From contig JBBQBM010000022.1 in NCBI GenBank assembly GCA_038317375.1, forward strand, positions 1-12,347: DNA of 12,347 nt. Reading direction: 5' to 3'. The notes beneath the pieces are model-generated. The model saw nothing but the letters and a program-made list of their open reading frames with translations. It had not been told where the DNA came from and made no database searches. Positions 1-5,756 of the stretch are shown piece by piece; positions within the stretch are counted from its first letter, which is position 1, and every line of letters starts with the position of its first letter. A program made the position numbers and the translations under genes. The stretch is from JBBQBM01 sp038317375. Lineage in GTDB: Bacteria > Patescibacteriota > Saccharimonadia > Saccharimonadales > JAGQMS01.

Positions 1-48
1 ATCCACACCCCTCACGCTAAACAATTGTTTAGCGTGAGGGGTGTGGAT
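1..48. repeat. Perfect 48-bp palindrome at the window edge, containing a DnaA-box sequence
   Basis: The first 24 bases are the exact reverse complement of the next 24, with no spacer; the centre is CAATTG. No T-tract follows, so it is not a classical terminator. Bases 42-50 read TGTGGATAA, the complement of the consensus DnaA box TTATCCACA, and the mirror arm starts ATCCACA at base 1, so a second box would exist if the two bases before the window were TT. A near match, TTATCAACA, lies at 145-153. The palindrome may continue left of the window. Whether it is an origin element, a hairpin end, a mobile-element end or an assembly-edge artefact cannot be told from here. Confidence 0.85.
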
Positions 49-169
49 AACCACTAGCGTTAATCTACAAAATATGCTAGGGTAGGATAGTTCCAAAGAA
101 AATCAAAAAGTTTTCTGAGTAATCGTGACTGACCGCTCTGAATCTTATCAACAATCTAAATCTTAAAGC

Positions 170-191
170 CCACTCGTTGCAGTGGTTTTTT
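170..191 (+). terminator. Rho-independent terminator
   Basis: Stem CCACT (170-174), six-base loop, stem AGTGG (181-185), then six T (186-191). It faces the plus strand, so something upstream (about 60-169 or beyond the window) may be transcribed. No gene is recognisable there; an untranslated small RNA or the end of an upstream transcript would fit. Confidence 0.65.
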
Positions 192-221
192 CTGTACCAA
201 AGAATCATAAATTCATTAAAA

Positions 222-257
222 GTGTACATATTTTAGCAGCTGCTAAAATATGTACAC
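222..257. repeat. Perfect 36-bp palindrome
   Basis: Two 18-base arms are exact reverse complements with no spacer; the outer part is GTGTACATATTTTAGCAG and the centre is CAGCTG. There is no T-tract. Perfect symmetry with no loop suits a DNA-level dyad, such as a binding site for a dimeric protein or a recombination or resolution site, at least as well as an RNA hairpin. It lies just upstream of the promoter at 270-298 and could act as an operator for it; that role is inference. Confidence 0.85.
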
Positions 258-269
258 GTAAGACATTAA

Positions 270-298
270 TTGAACAACTAACAGAGGTGTGATAAGAT
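270..298 (+). promoter_or_regulatory. Putative promoter for the structured RNA and tRNA-Glu region
   Basis: A TTGAAC -35-like hexamer (270-275), a 17-base spacer and TAAGAT (293-298) preceded by TGA, an extended -10. Transcription would start near 305, just before the tRNA-like segment at 314. A 7-bp inverted repeat, AACAACT (273-279) and AGTTGTT (304-310), brackets the -10 region and may be an operator. The match is moderate. Confidence 0.4.
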
Positions 299-313
299 TT
301 GCGAGTTGTTTAT

Positions 314-330
314 GGTCCCATCTTCTAACG
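314..330 (+). repeat. 17-nt duplicate of the 5' end of tRNA-Glu
   Basis: GGTCCCATCTTCTAACG is identical to bases 484-500, the acceptor 5' strand, D-stem and start of the D-loop of the intact tRNA-Glu. After it the sequence diverges completely. It is a truncated tRNA copy, a direct-repeat remnant of an insertion or recombination event, or a deliberate tRNA mimic in a leader RNA. Confidence 0.85.
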
Positions 331-442
331 TGAAGAACGGCAGGGCTCATTCTGCAAGACCGGAAGCGCGACGGCGCTGAGGTGAGCCTACTGAATCCGC
401 TAACAAGCGGATATCAGGAGGTAGGAATCTTAACCGTTAGAA
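331..442 (+). ncRNA. Possible structured RNA upstream of tRNA-Glu, class unknown
   Basis: Several stems can be drawn. GGCTCA (344-349) pairs with TGAGCC (383-388), enclosing AGCGC-GACG-GCGCT (365-378). A bulged hairpin pairs CCTA, CTGA and ATCCGC (387-400) with GCGGAT, TCAG and TAGG (407-425) around loop TAACAA. The ends close with TTCTAACG (323-330) against CGTTAGAA (435-442). Bases 431-442, TAACCGTTAGAA, are also an exact 12-nt complement of tRNA bases 493-504 in the D-arm. I recognise no known family: no T-box, RNase P, tmRNA, SRP or group I intron core. It may be a processed leader of the tRNA transcript. Confidence 0.4.
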
Positions 443-469
443 ACTCTAGTGTCAGGGATGACGACATTT

Positions 470-475
470 TACAAT
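470..475 (+). promoter_or_regulatory. Putative -10 element of tRNA-Glu
   Basis: TACAAT lies eight bases before the tRNA gene, placing the start near 482. The -35 region is poor. The tRNA could therefore be transcribed alone or with the structured segment from the promoter at 270-298. Confidence 0.45.
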
Positions 476-483
476 TTAATTAC

Positions 484-558
484 GGTCCCATCTTCTAACG
501 GTTAGGAATCCAGGTTCTCATCCTGGCAATAGGAGTTCGATTCTCCTTGGGATCACCA
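484..558 (+). tRNA. tRNA-Glu (anticodon CUC), CCA encoded
   Basis: A complete 75-nt cloverleaf. The acceptor stem GGTCCCA pairs with TGGGATC with one G-U pair. The D-arm is TTCT plus loop plus GGAA. The anticodon stem CCAGG/CCTGG has loop TTCTCAT, giving anticodon CTC for codon GAG. The T-arm is GGAG-TTCGATT-CTCC with a TTCGA loop, the discriminator is A, and the 3' CCA is genomic. Partial copies of both ends lie nearby (314-330 and 731-751), which makes this locus a likely integration or recombination hot spot. A terminator follows ten bases downstream. Confidence 0.95.
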
Positions 559-567
559 GTAAAAACG

Positions 568-591
568 CCTCAGCTCGTCTGGGGTTTTTTT
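568..591. terminator. Bidirectional rho-independent terminator
   Basis: CCTCAG (568-573), loop CTCGT, CTGGGG (579-584) with one G-U pair on the plus strand, then seven T (585-591). On the minus strand the same hairpin is followed by CGTTTTT (561-567), so it can also end transcripts of the leftward phosphatase genes. It separates the convergent tRNA-Glu and the minus-strand operon. Confidence 0.8.
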
Positions 592-730
592 ATTGGTCAT
601 GCTCAGCGAGCATAGGATTCCTTTTGCCGACCGGCGATAGGAGTGAAAACTGCCTGTGGCAGTTTGGAAACGAATCTTCCGATGAGAACTGTGTTTTCAA
701 TCGCGAAGTTCGGGGGTCGCGGAACGTGAC
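592..730. other. Non-coding segment with several hairpins, possibly a degenerate tRNA-like or element remnant
   Basis: No convincing gene. Hairpins seen are TGCTC-AGC-GAGCA (600-612), GCCG-AC-CGGC in the 620s-630s, AAACTGCC-TGT-GGCAGTTT near 645-665, and GGTCGCG-GAA-CGTGACC (715-731). The segment joins directly to an exact copy of the tRNA 3' end. The start (from about 595, GGTCATGCTC...TAGGATTCC) loosely resembles the 5' half of the tRNA, so a decayed second tRNA-Glu with an insertion is one reading; this is weak. Confidence 0.3.
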
Positions 731-751
731 CGATTCTCCTTGGGATCACCA
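731..751 (+). repeat. 21-nt duplicate of the 3' end of tRNA-Glu, att-site-like
   Basis: Identical to bases 538-558, from the T-loop through the 3' CCA. A direct repeat of a tRNA 3' end is the usual mark of tyrosine-recombinase integration, where an element carries its own copy of the tRNA end. No integrase is in the window, and the two copies enclose only 172 bp between them. The copy abuts the end of the leftward phosphatase genes, so it may border that block. Confidence 0.8.
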
Positions 752-756
752 ATTTA

Positions 757-1602
757 TTATCGATTTATTTTTAAAACTTGGCCGTCCCAGTCTTGCCAGA
801 CGAATAGCGATGCAAAAATAGGCTCGTTCATTTGGCTGGCCAGCCTAATCCTTCGTCCGCCATACAGGGATCTTTGATCTGAAGAGAGCTTAACACCAGA
901 TACATACCTCGGGTTTGGTATTAAATAGTGGGCATGACCGCTGACAATAATCTTATCTGTAGCATGATTCTCGGTAGCGTCGGTAGCTATTACCCCGTCG
1001 AACCATTGGTCTGGCATTGCTTCATAGACTGCATTAGACATTTGAGCGGCCGCAAGATCTAGCTCTACCTTTTGATCTTCCCATGGTTTGTCGTACTGAA
1101 GCCCAGCGTGCACTGCGATGAATGTGTCGGTTTCATAATATGGCGCAGCCTTAGTTAGGACTTTAGTGTGCCCGAGAGATTGCATCTTGTCCCATAGTTC
1201 GCTAGCCGAGCTTAGGCCGTCGTTGGCAAGTCCATAACTTGCCAAAGTGTTCTGCTCCATACTTGTACTATTGCCAAACCTTTTTTGTAACCATGCCTCC
1301 TGGATTGCTTGTCTGTGAACGGTGTTCCTGCACAGTACAGAGCCTAATAAATACCATTCATGATTAGCCATTGTCATAACTGCTCTATTACCTAGTTGTC
1401 GAATAATTTCTAGAGTGGCCCGTACGCCTTCTTCGGGGTTTTGAAACTTACCCCTTCGGTCGATGACATCCCCGAGCAACACAAAGCCCACATCCTCCTC
1501 GTCATAATATTGCTCGACAGCCTTCTGTAGGAGTACGGTTTCTCCATGCAGGTCAGGAATGACCACGTGTTTGTCGAATCGTTGTTTTATTGTTCCGAAC
1601 AT
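757..1602 (-). CDS. PPP-type metallophosphatase (serine/threonine phosphatase or Ap4A-hydrolase-like)
   Basis: 281 residues. The two-metal phosphatase motifs appear in order: PDLHGE (D17, H19), GDVIDRRGK (D45, D48, R49), ANHEW (N80, H81), VHAGL (H165) and GHAHY (H223, H225). This layout matches PPP-family enzymes such as the lambda-type protein phosphatase, PrpE and symmetric Ap4A hydrolase, which remove phosphate from proteins or split dinucleoside polyphosphates. The substrate cannot be told from sequence. First-motif Gly is Pro and the GNHE Gly is Ala, mild deviations that keep the metal ligands. A TTG lies one codon upstream (1605), but the ATG at 1602, nine bases after GGAG, is preferred. 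It is the last of three leftward phosphatase genes and has its own TATAAT box. Cytoplasmic, no signal peptide. Confidence 0.85.
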   Translation of the reverse strand: MFGTIKQRFDKHVVIPDLHGETVLLQKAVEQYYDEEDVGFVLLGDVIDRRGKFQNPEEGVRATLEIIRQLGNRAVMTMANHEWYLLGSVLCRNTVHRQAIQEAWLQKRFGNSTSMEQNTLASYGLANDGLSSASELWDKMQSLGHTKVLTKAAPYYETDTFIAVHAGLQYDKPWEDQKVELDLAAAQMSNAVYEAMPDQWFDGVIATDATENHATDKIIVSGHAHYLIPNPRYVSGVKLSSDQRSLYGGRRIRLASQMNEPIFASLFVWQDWDGQVLKINR

Positions 1603-1635
1603 CAAATTCTGCTCCGGTTAAGTGCCACCAGAGTT

Positions 1636-1641
1636 ATTATA
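1636..1641 (-). promoter_or_regulatory. -10 box (TATAAT) upstream of the PPP phosphatase
   Basis: A perfect TATAAT on the minus strand in the 76-base gap between the HAD gene and the PPP gene. The start would be near 1629, leaving a leader of about 27 nt with GGAG in it. The -35 is weak. It implies the last gene can be expressed apart from the first two. Confidence 0.45.
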
Positions 1642-1678
1642 CAAGCTTACAGGGGCGGGCAGAATAGTATTAAGAGAT

Positions 1679-2224
1679 TTATTCCATCGCAGCGTAAACA
1701 GCGTCTAATTGACCCCAGCCGTACATTCGAGGCAGGTCGGTCACTTCTTGGTTCCAGGGTTGGTCAAATATGATGGGCGACCAGAGAGAATTTCTTGATA
1801 TGGTTGGGCTGTCTTCAATCAGAACTCTTCCAGGAACTTTTGTTTTATCTAGAGTTACGATAGCTCTCTCGGCCATGTCCATATCAAAGTGTCGGGCTAT
1901 CCACGCGCGCTTTTCGTCTTCGGCTGTTTTCGAGCCTGGAGGTGGAGATGTGCAAAAAGTCACGTTGTCGTCGTAGCGTTCCCGGAGTCGGTTGATTCCT
2001 CTCACAGCTCCCGTAATTGGCTCAAGGTTTGCAAACACGCCCGCCCTGTTGATTATTTCCTTGAATAGAGAAGCGTGCTCAATACCCTTAAACCAATAGT
2101 CGACAATATCGGCATGGCAATATGCCACACCGGTTTCTAGCTCTACCTGTCGCATCACTTCGCCCATGGTGTCGGCAGCGACACCATCAAGATCGAGTAT
2201 TAACCTGTCTCTATCTCCCGACAT
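1679..2224 (-). CDS. HAD-superfamily hydrolase, 5'(3')-deoxyribonucleotidase-like
   Basis: 181 residues. HAD motif I is LDLDGVAAD (D11 nucleophile, D13 acid/base), motif II is FCTSPPP (T92/S93), motif III lysine is in DKTKVPG (K127 or K129), and motif IV is LIEDSP (E137, D138). The size, the TSP-type motif II and the insert between motifs I and II resemble the NT5C/YqfW nucleotidase branch, which hydrolyses nucleoside monophosphates; phages often carry such genes. The substrate is inferred. The ATG starts one base after the stop of the upstream phosphoesterase gene, so translation is probably coupled; the ribosome site is weak (AAGAG). It has no membrane segment. Confidence 0.75.
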   Translation of the reverse strand: MSGDRDRLILDLDGVAADTMGEVMRQVELETGVAYCHADIVDYWFKGIEHASLFKEIINRAGVFANLEPITGAVRGINRLRERYDDNVTFCTSPPPGSKTAEDEKRAWIARHFDMDMAERAIVTLDKTKVPGRVLIEDSPTISRNSLWSPIIFDQPWNQEVTDLPRMYGWGQLDAVYAAME

Positions 2225-2225
2225 G

Positions 2226-3281
2226 CTAGCTCTTGTACACTTTACCGAATATATCTATACCGTCTTTGTCTATTGGCAGCCAATACGGTCTTACGCTTTC
2301 CTCGTCGTAGAAGACTGCAGCTACACCTTGTTGCCAGTTTTGGGCTCTTGCTACCTGCTTGCCGGCCTCTGTGGTGCTGTAGCGACCGCTCGGTGTCGTA
2401 GTACCGTCGATGGTGGCCAGCGTTCCTGCGTTGAAGGCGAATATCTCTCTGCTGCCACCGTTTGTAGGTATAGTGCGCCGAGAGATGTTCATGCTGTGGT
2501 CGTGGCCAGACAGCGTGTTGACATCTTCTTTATTAACATTTATGTAGGCTGCTTTGCCGGTTGGGCTAGTAGCTCGTCCGTGCATGATCTTGAAATCGTC
2601 TGTTAGCCAAAGTTCGGCGTTAGGGTAGCCATCAATTTGCTCAACACCCAACTCCTCGAGTCTGAGTAAAAAGCCGAGTGTTAGGACACCTAGCTCTTCG
2701 GCGGCATTTGCTCGTTTTAAGCCCAATAGTTCACCGTTTAGCTTTCGGATTTCCTTTTCTAATCTTATGTCGTGATTACCCTGGAACCTTACAAGGCGTG
2801 CGTCGGTTCCTAGATCTGCGACCTGTTGCGCCCAAAAGGCGTGCTCTTTCTCCAAACCTCCCTGGGTGCTTCCAGCCCATTCTTGTCGTCGCTCAAAGCG
2901 CGAGAACATGGCTAGGTCTTGGTTATCGCCGAGACACACAAGGGTGTCGGGCATAAGTTCTCTAATTGCTAGTTGTGCGAGGGCTAGCGCCCGCGCGTCT
3001 TCCCATGGGAAGTGGATATCGCCTAGTCCTACAAGTAACTCGCCTTCTCTAGTTGGGCGTTGCCTCGTGGTTGGCCGAATGGTCGTAGCCCTTGCTTGGT
3101 TAACGAATAAGTCTGGGGTTATCTCGGGTGGTGCCGGTCGAGTTTTAACGGAGTGCTTGTGGAGTTTGTGGATATGGGCTATACCCTCAGCATCCTTTGT
3201 AACAGCCTCCCATTCCCCGACAATTTCACTAACCCTCTGCCCGTCTTCTATAAACTCTGTGATTACTTCGTGTTTTGCCAT
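2226..3281 (-). CDS. Calcineurin-like metallophosphoesterase, phage-type
   Basis: 351 residues. After about 80 N-terminal residues without recognisable motifs come the metallophosphoesterase motifs: GDIH (D88, H90), GDNQD (D119, D122), GNHD (N169, H170, D171), MHGR (H233) and GHDH (H259, H261). All metal ligands are present, so activity on a phosphomonoester or diester is likely. Similar proteins occur in phage and mobile regions, where they may act on nucleic-acid ends or nucleotides; the substrate is unknown. It is the first gene of the leftward block. The ATG has a strong Shine-Dalgarno (GGAGG at 3290-3294, eight bases away) and a TATAAT box upstream. The N-terminal part may hold a separate small domain. 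Confidence 0.85.
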   Translation of the reverse strand: MAKHEVITEFIEDGQRVSEIVGEWEAVTKDAEGIAHIHKLHKHSVKTRPAPPEITPDLFVNQARATTIRPTTRQRPTREGELLVGLGDIHFPWEDARALALAQLAIRELMPDTLVCLGDNQDLAMFSRFERRQEWAGSTQGGLEKEHAFWAQQVADLGTDARLVRFQGNHDIRLEKEIRKLNGELLGLKRANAAEELGVLTLGFLLRLEELGVEQIDGYPNAELWLTDDFKIMHGRATSPTGKAAYINVNKEDVNTLSGHDHSMNISRRTIPTNGGSREIFAFNAGTLATIDGTTTPSGRYSTTEAGKQVARAQNWQQGVAAVFYDEESVRPYWLPIDKDGIDIFGKVYKS

Positions 3282-3313
3282 AGGAACCCCCTCCGTAGTT
3301 TTTCACCCACCAG

Positions 3314-3319
3314 ATTATA
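3314..3319 (-). promoter_or_regulatory. -10 box (TATAAT) of the leftward phosphatase block
   Basis: A perfect TATAAT on the minus strand; transcription would start near 3307, giving a leader of about 25 nt containing GGAGG. The -35 is poor. The rest of the 272-base divergent gap holds the pgk promoter and, near 3461-3498, a weak minus-strand hairpin ending in six T that I do not call a terminator. Confidence 0.5.
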
Positions 3320-3514
3320 TTTTTGTTCTCGATCGGGAATAGCGGACTATCACTACTCCCAGATTGGTCCAAGGTTTTGAGCCAAATAATGTGATCTGAT
3401 TCGATGGTAACATACTATAGACAGGTAGGAAAATACATTAAGCAAACAAAATGTAGTGGAAAAAACCCTCACTCAAGAAGACTTCGGTTCGAGTAGAATT
3501 GTTATAAAATTTAC

Positions 3515-3523
3515 TGATACAAT
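3515..3523 (+). promoter_or_regulatory. Extended -10 promoter of pgk
   Basis: TGA followed by TACAAT (3518-3523), an extended -10 that needs little -35 contact. The start would be near 3530, giving a leader of about 24 nt with an AGGTGG-like ribosome site before the GTG start. Confidence 0.5.
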
Positions 3524-3553
3524 AAGGATAAGAATTATCAAAAAAGGTGGGCG

Positions 3554-4861
3554 GTGTTTACTAAAAAAACAATAAAAGATGTAGATATCGACGGCAAGCG
3601 GGTGCTAGTTTGCGTTGATTATAACGTGCCTATAAACGACAACGGCACTATAGCTGATGATTCGCGGATTAAGGCTTCACTAGAAACCCTTCGTTATTTA
3701 ATTGAGCATAAATGTAGCTTGATATTAATGAGCCACCTAGGGCGACCAAAGTCATCAAGCGACAAAAACTCTTCGCTACGACCAGTCGCCATACGTCTCG
3801 GCGAACTACTCCACCATGAGGTTCAGTTTGCCGAAGATTGCATTGGCGACAAAGTCAAAGTCCTCTCCGACCACCTAAAACCCGGGCAGCTATTATTACT
3901 CGAGAATGTTCGCTATCACGAAGGAGAAGAAGTTAATGATCCGGCATTCTCAAAAGCAATAGTTGAGGACACCGGAGCCGAGCTTTATGTGCAGGAGTGT
4001 TTCGGGACAGCGCACCGGAATCACGCCTCGACGGCCGGTGTACCAAAGTTACTGCCATCAGTTGCCGGTTTTCTAATCGAAAAAGAAGTTACGGTATTGT
4101 CAAAAGTTATAGAAGACCCCGAGCGACCGTTAGTCGTCGTAGTCGGCGGCGCAAAAATCAGTGATAAGCTGGATGTCCTGTATAAATTCATAGAGCTCGC
4201 CGATTTTATAGCAATTGGCGGGGCGATGGCTAATACCTTCTTGAAAGCTCAGGGAGTTAAGGTTGGAGATAGCTTAGTTGACGACGCAGCTGGTGTAGAA
4301 AAAGCCAAAGAACTTATCAAAAAAGCCAGTCTAGAAAGCCAAAAGCGAAGCTTTACGTTTTATCTGCCGCAAGATGTTGTGGTTGCAAAAACTGCAAAAT
4401 CAGATGCTCCAACTAGAATAGTTGACCTAAGTCAGCATGCCTGGGCGGACATAAACTCCTACCCCAAGAAACCGGAAAGTTCTGCTTTTGAAGTCGGGCA
4501 AGACGAAAAAATTCTAGACATTGGTCCGTTCTCGGCAGCCTATATTGCCGGCAGCGCCGCACTAGCTAAAACTGCAATCTGGAACGGAACAATGGGTATG
4601 ACTGAAGTTAAGGGATTGGCAGGTGCGGCCGCGCCGTTTTCGCACGGCAGTAAGATATTGGTCAAGGGGTTGGTCGGCGATAAAGGGGGTGAAAAAAATC
4701 ACCCATTTGTAGTTGCAGGCGGTGGCGACACCATAAGCTTTATAAGTTCTGTGCCCGGTATGAGTGACAGGTTCGGTCATATCTCGACAGGCGGCGGTGC
4801 CTCGCTCGACTTCCTGTCCGGTAAAGAACTACCAGGTATCGCGGTTCTCGAAGATAAATAG
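3554..4861 (+). CDS. pgk: Phosphoglycerate kinase
   Basis: 435 residues. It transfers phosphate from 1,3-bisphosphoglycerate to ADP, the first ATP-yielding step of lower glycolysis, in the cytoplasm. Family signatures are in order: VDYNVP (21-26), SHLGRP (60-65, substrate binding), ENVRYHEGEE (from 117), FGTAHRNHAS, VVGGAKISDK, GGAMANTFL, WNGTMG (343-348; usually WNGPMG), GGGDT (389-393) and STGGGAS (about 411). The nucleotide and substrate sites look intact. It is longer than the usual 390-400 residues; the extra length appears to lie in the C-terminal domain, around 290-315 and 355-385. The start is GTG with AGGTGG just upstream; no better start is present. tpiA follows after 55 bases without a terminator, so partial read-through is likely. 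Confidence 0.97.
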   Translation: MFTKKTIKDVDIDGKRVLVCVDYNVPINDNGTIADDSRIKASLETLRYLIEHKCSLILMSHLGRPKSSSDKNSSLRPVAIRLGELLHHEVQFAEDCIGDKVKVLSDHLKPGQLLLLENVRYHEGEEVNDPAFSKAIVEDTGAELYVQECFGTAHRNHASTAGVPKLLPSVAGFLIEKEVTVLSKVIEDPERPLVVVVGGAKISDKLDVLYKFIELADFIAIGGAMANTFLKAQGVKVGDSLVDDAAGVEKAKELIKKASLESQKRSFTFYLPQDVVVAKTAKSDAPTRIVDLSQHAWADINSYPKKPESSAFEVGQDEKILDIGPFSAAYIAGSAALAKTAIWNGTMGMTEVKGLAGAAAPFSHGSKILVKGLVGDKGGEKNHPFVVAGGGDTISFISSVPGMSDRFGHISTGGGASLDFLSGKELPGIAVLEDK

Positions 4862-4898
4862 TTCCCTAAAGACGTTTTTCTTATCCCCTAGACTGCTA

Positions 4899-4910
4899 TA
4901 TACTTATGCT
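4899..4910 (+). promoter_or_regulatory. Overlapping -10 boxes of tpiA; probable leaderless start
   Basis: TATACT (4899-4904) and TATGCT (4905-4910) sit side by side. With standard -10 geometry the second gives a transcription start at 4917, the A of the tpiA ATG. No Shine-Dalgarno lies upstream of tpiA, which supports a leaderless mRNA. The -35 is weak (TTATCC at 4881, spacer 18). Confidence 0.45.
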
Positions 4911-4916
4911 TAAATC

Positions 4917-5756
4917 ATGCAACACAAGAAATTGATCGTCGGCAACTGGAAGATGCATCTTGATACAAGTCAGGCTAGTTCGCTAGTAAATCGCCTGCAC
5001 GAGCGGATTCGTATTCATAACGACATAGAAGTCGTGCTGGCGCCGAGCTTTTTGCATCTGCAACCGCTGAGTATTCAAATTGATCGGCGTAAATTCCGCC
5101 TTGCCGCCCAGAATGCCTATTTTAAGGACGAAGGACCATTCACCGGCGAAGTTAGCTTTACGATGCTACGCGACCTAGTCCGCTATGTCATTATCGGGCA
5201 CTCTGATAGGCGCCATAAGTTCGGCGAAAGCCATGATGACATTACCGCCAAGGTTACGGGTTGTGTGCGCAATGGCATGACTCCAATCCTGTGTGTTGGC
5301 GAAACCAAAGAAGAAAAACAATCCGGAGAAACCAAACGTACGATTCACGATCAAGTTGTAACTGCTATTTCCGGCCTCACGGCGCCTGAAGTTGCTGATA
5401 TGGTTATTGCCTACGAGCCGGTTTGGGCATTGAGCTCGGGTTCGGACTTTAAAAACCATGCTGGTGCGTCACCCGATGATGTCGATACTCTTGCGATCTG
5501 GATACGTAGTATTATTGAAGACCTATTCGGCAAGAAAACGGCCGCCGAGGTAAAGATCTTATACGGTGGCAGTACTTCCTCTGAAAATGCTCGCTCATAT
5601 CTTGATAAACCAAATATTAACGGCCTGCTAGTCGGCGGCGCTAGCCTCAATTATGAGGAGTTTAGCGGTATTGTCGAGGCCGCAGACCGCTCACTCAGCA
5701 GAGAAAATAAAGACGAGCCCCAGGACGAATCTCGGGCTAAAGAAGGAGATAAATAA
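4917..5756 (+). CDS. tpiA: Triosephosphate isomerase with a charged C-terminal tail
   Basis: 279 residues. It interconverts dihydroxyacetone phosphate and glyceraldehyde 3-phosphate in glycolysis. Catalytic residues are all present: GNWKM (N10, K12), IIGHSDRR (H95) and AYEPVWA (E167). The phosphate-binding YGGS and LLVGGASL follow. The mobile lid reads PVWALSSGS rather than the common PVWAIGTGK, and a run of 10 or so extra residues follows it. The last roughly 20 residues are a hydrophilic, acidic-basic tail beyond the barrel, making it longer than the usual 250. The stop overlaps the next start (TAATG), and that gene's Shine-Dalgarno lies inside this tail, so the two are co-translated. Confidence 0.97.
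   Translation: MQHKKLIVGNWKMHLDTSQASSLVNRLHERIRIHNDIEVVLAPSFLHLQPLSIQIDRRKFRLAAQNAYFKDEGPFTGEVSFTMLRDLVRYVIIGHSDRRHKFGESHDDITAKVTGCVRNGMTPILCVGETKEEKQSGETKRTIHDQVVTAISGLTAPEVADMVIAYEPVWALSSGSDFKNHAGASPDDVDTLAIWIRSIIEDLFGKKTAAEVKILYGGSTSSENARSYLDKPNINGLLVGGASLNYEEFSGIVEAADRSLSRENKDEPQDESRAKEGDK

Noticed and set aside
331..483. Group I intron or other self-splicing intron in tRNA-Glu
   Set aside because: The complete tRNA follows, including a second full 5' end, so nothing would need splicing, and I see no P7/guanosine-site core or group II domain V.
331..483. T-box, RNase P RNA, tmRNA or SRP RNA
   Set aside because: None of their conserved sequences is present; resemblance is limited to generic stems.
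624..821. Open frame of 65 codons on the plus strand
   Set aside because: It runs through the tRNA 3' copy, has no ribosome site, and overlaps the end of the well-supported PPP phosphatase on the other strand.
2166..3380. Several plus-strand frames of 75-158 codons
   Set aside because: They are antisense to the calcineurin-like and HAD genes, whose motifs are complete; their translations look like shadow sequence.
3461..3498. Minus-strand terminator-like hairpin followed by six T in the divergent gap
   Set aside because: The stem is only about six pairs with a bulge and a long loop, and no minus-strand transcript is known to arrive there.
4862..4916. Terminator between pgk and tpiA
   Set aside because: There is a short T-run but no stem before it.
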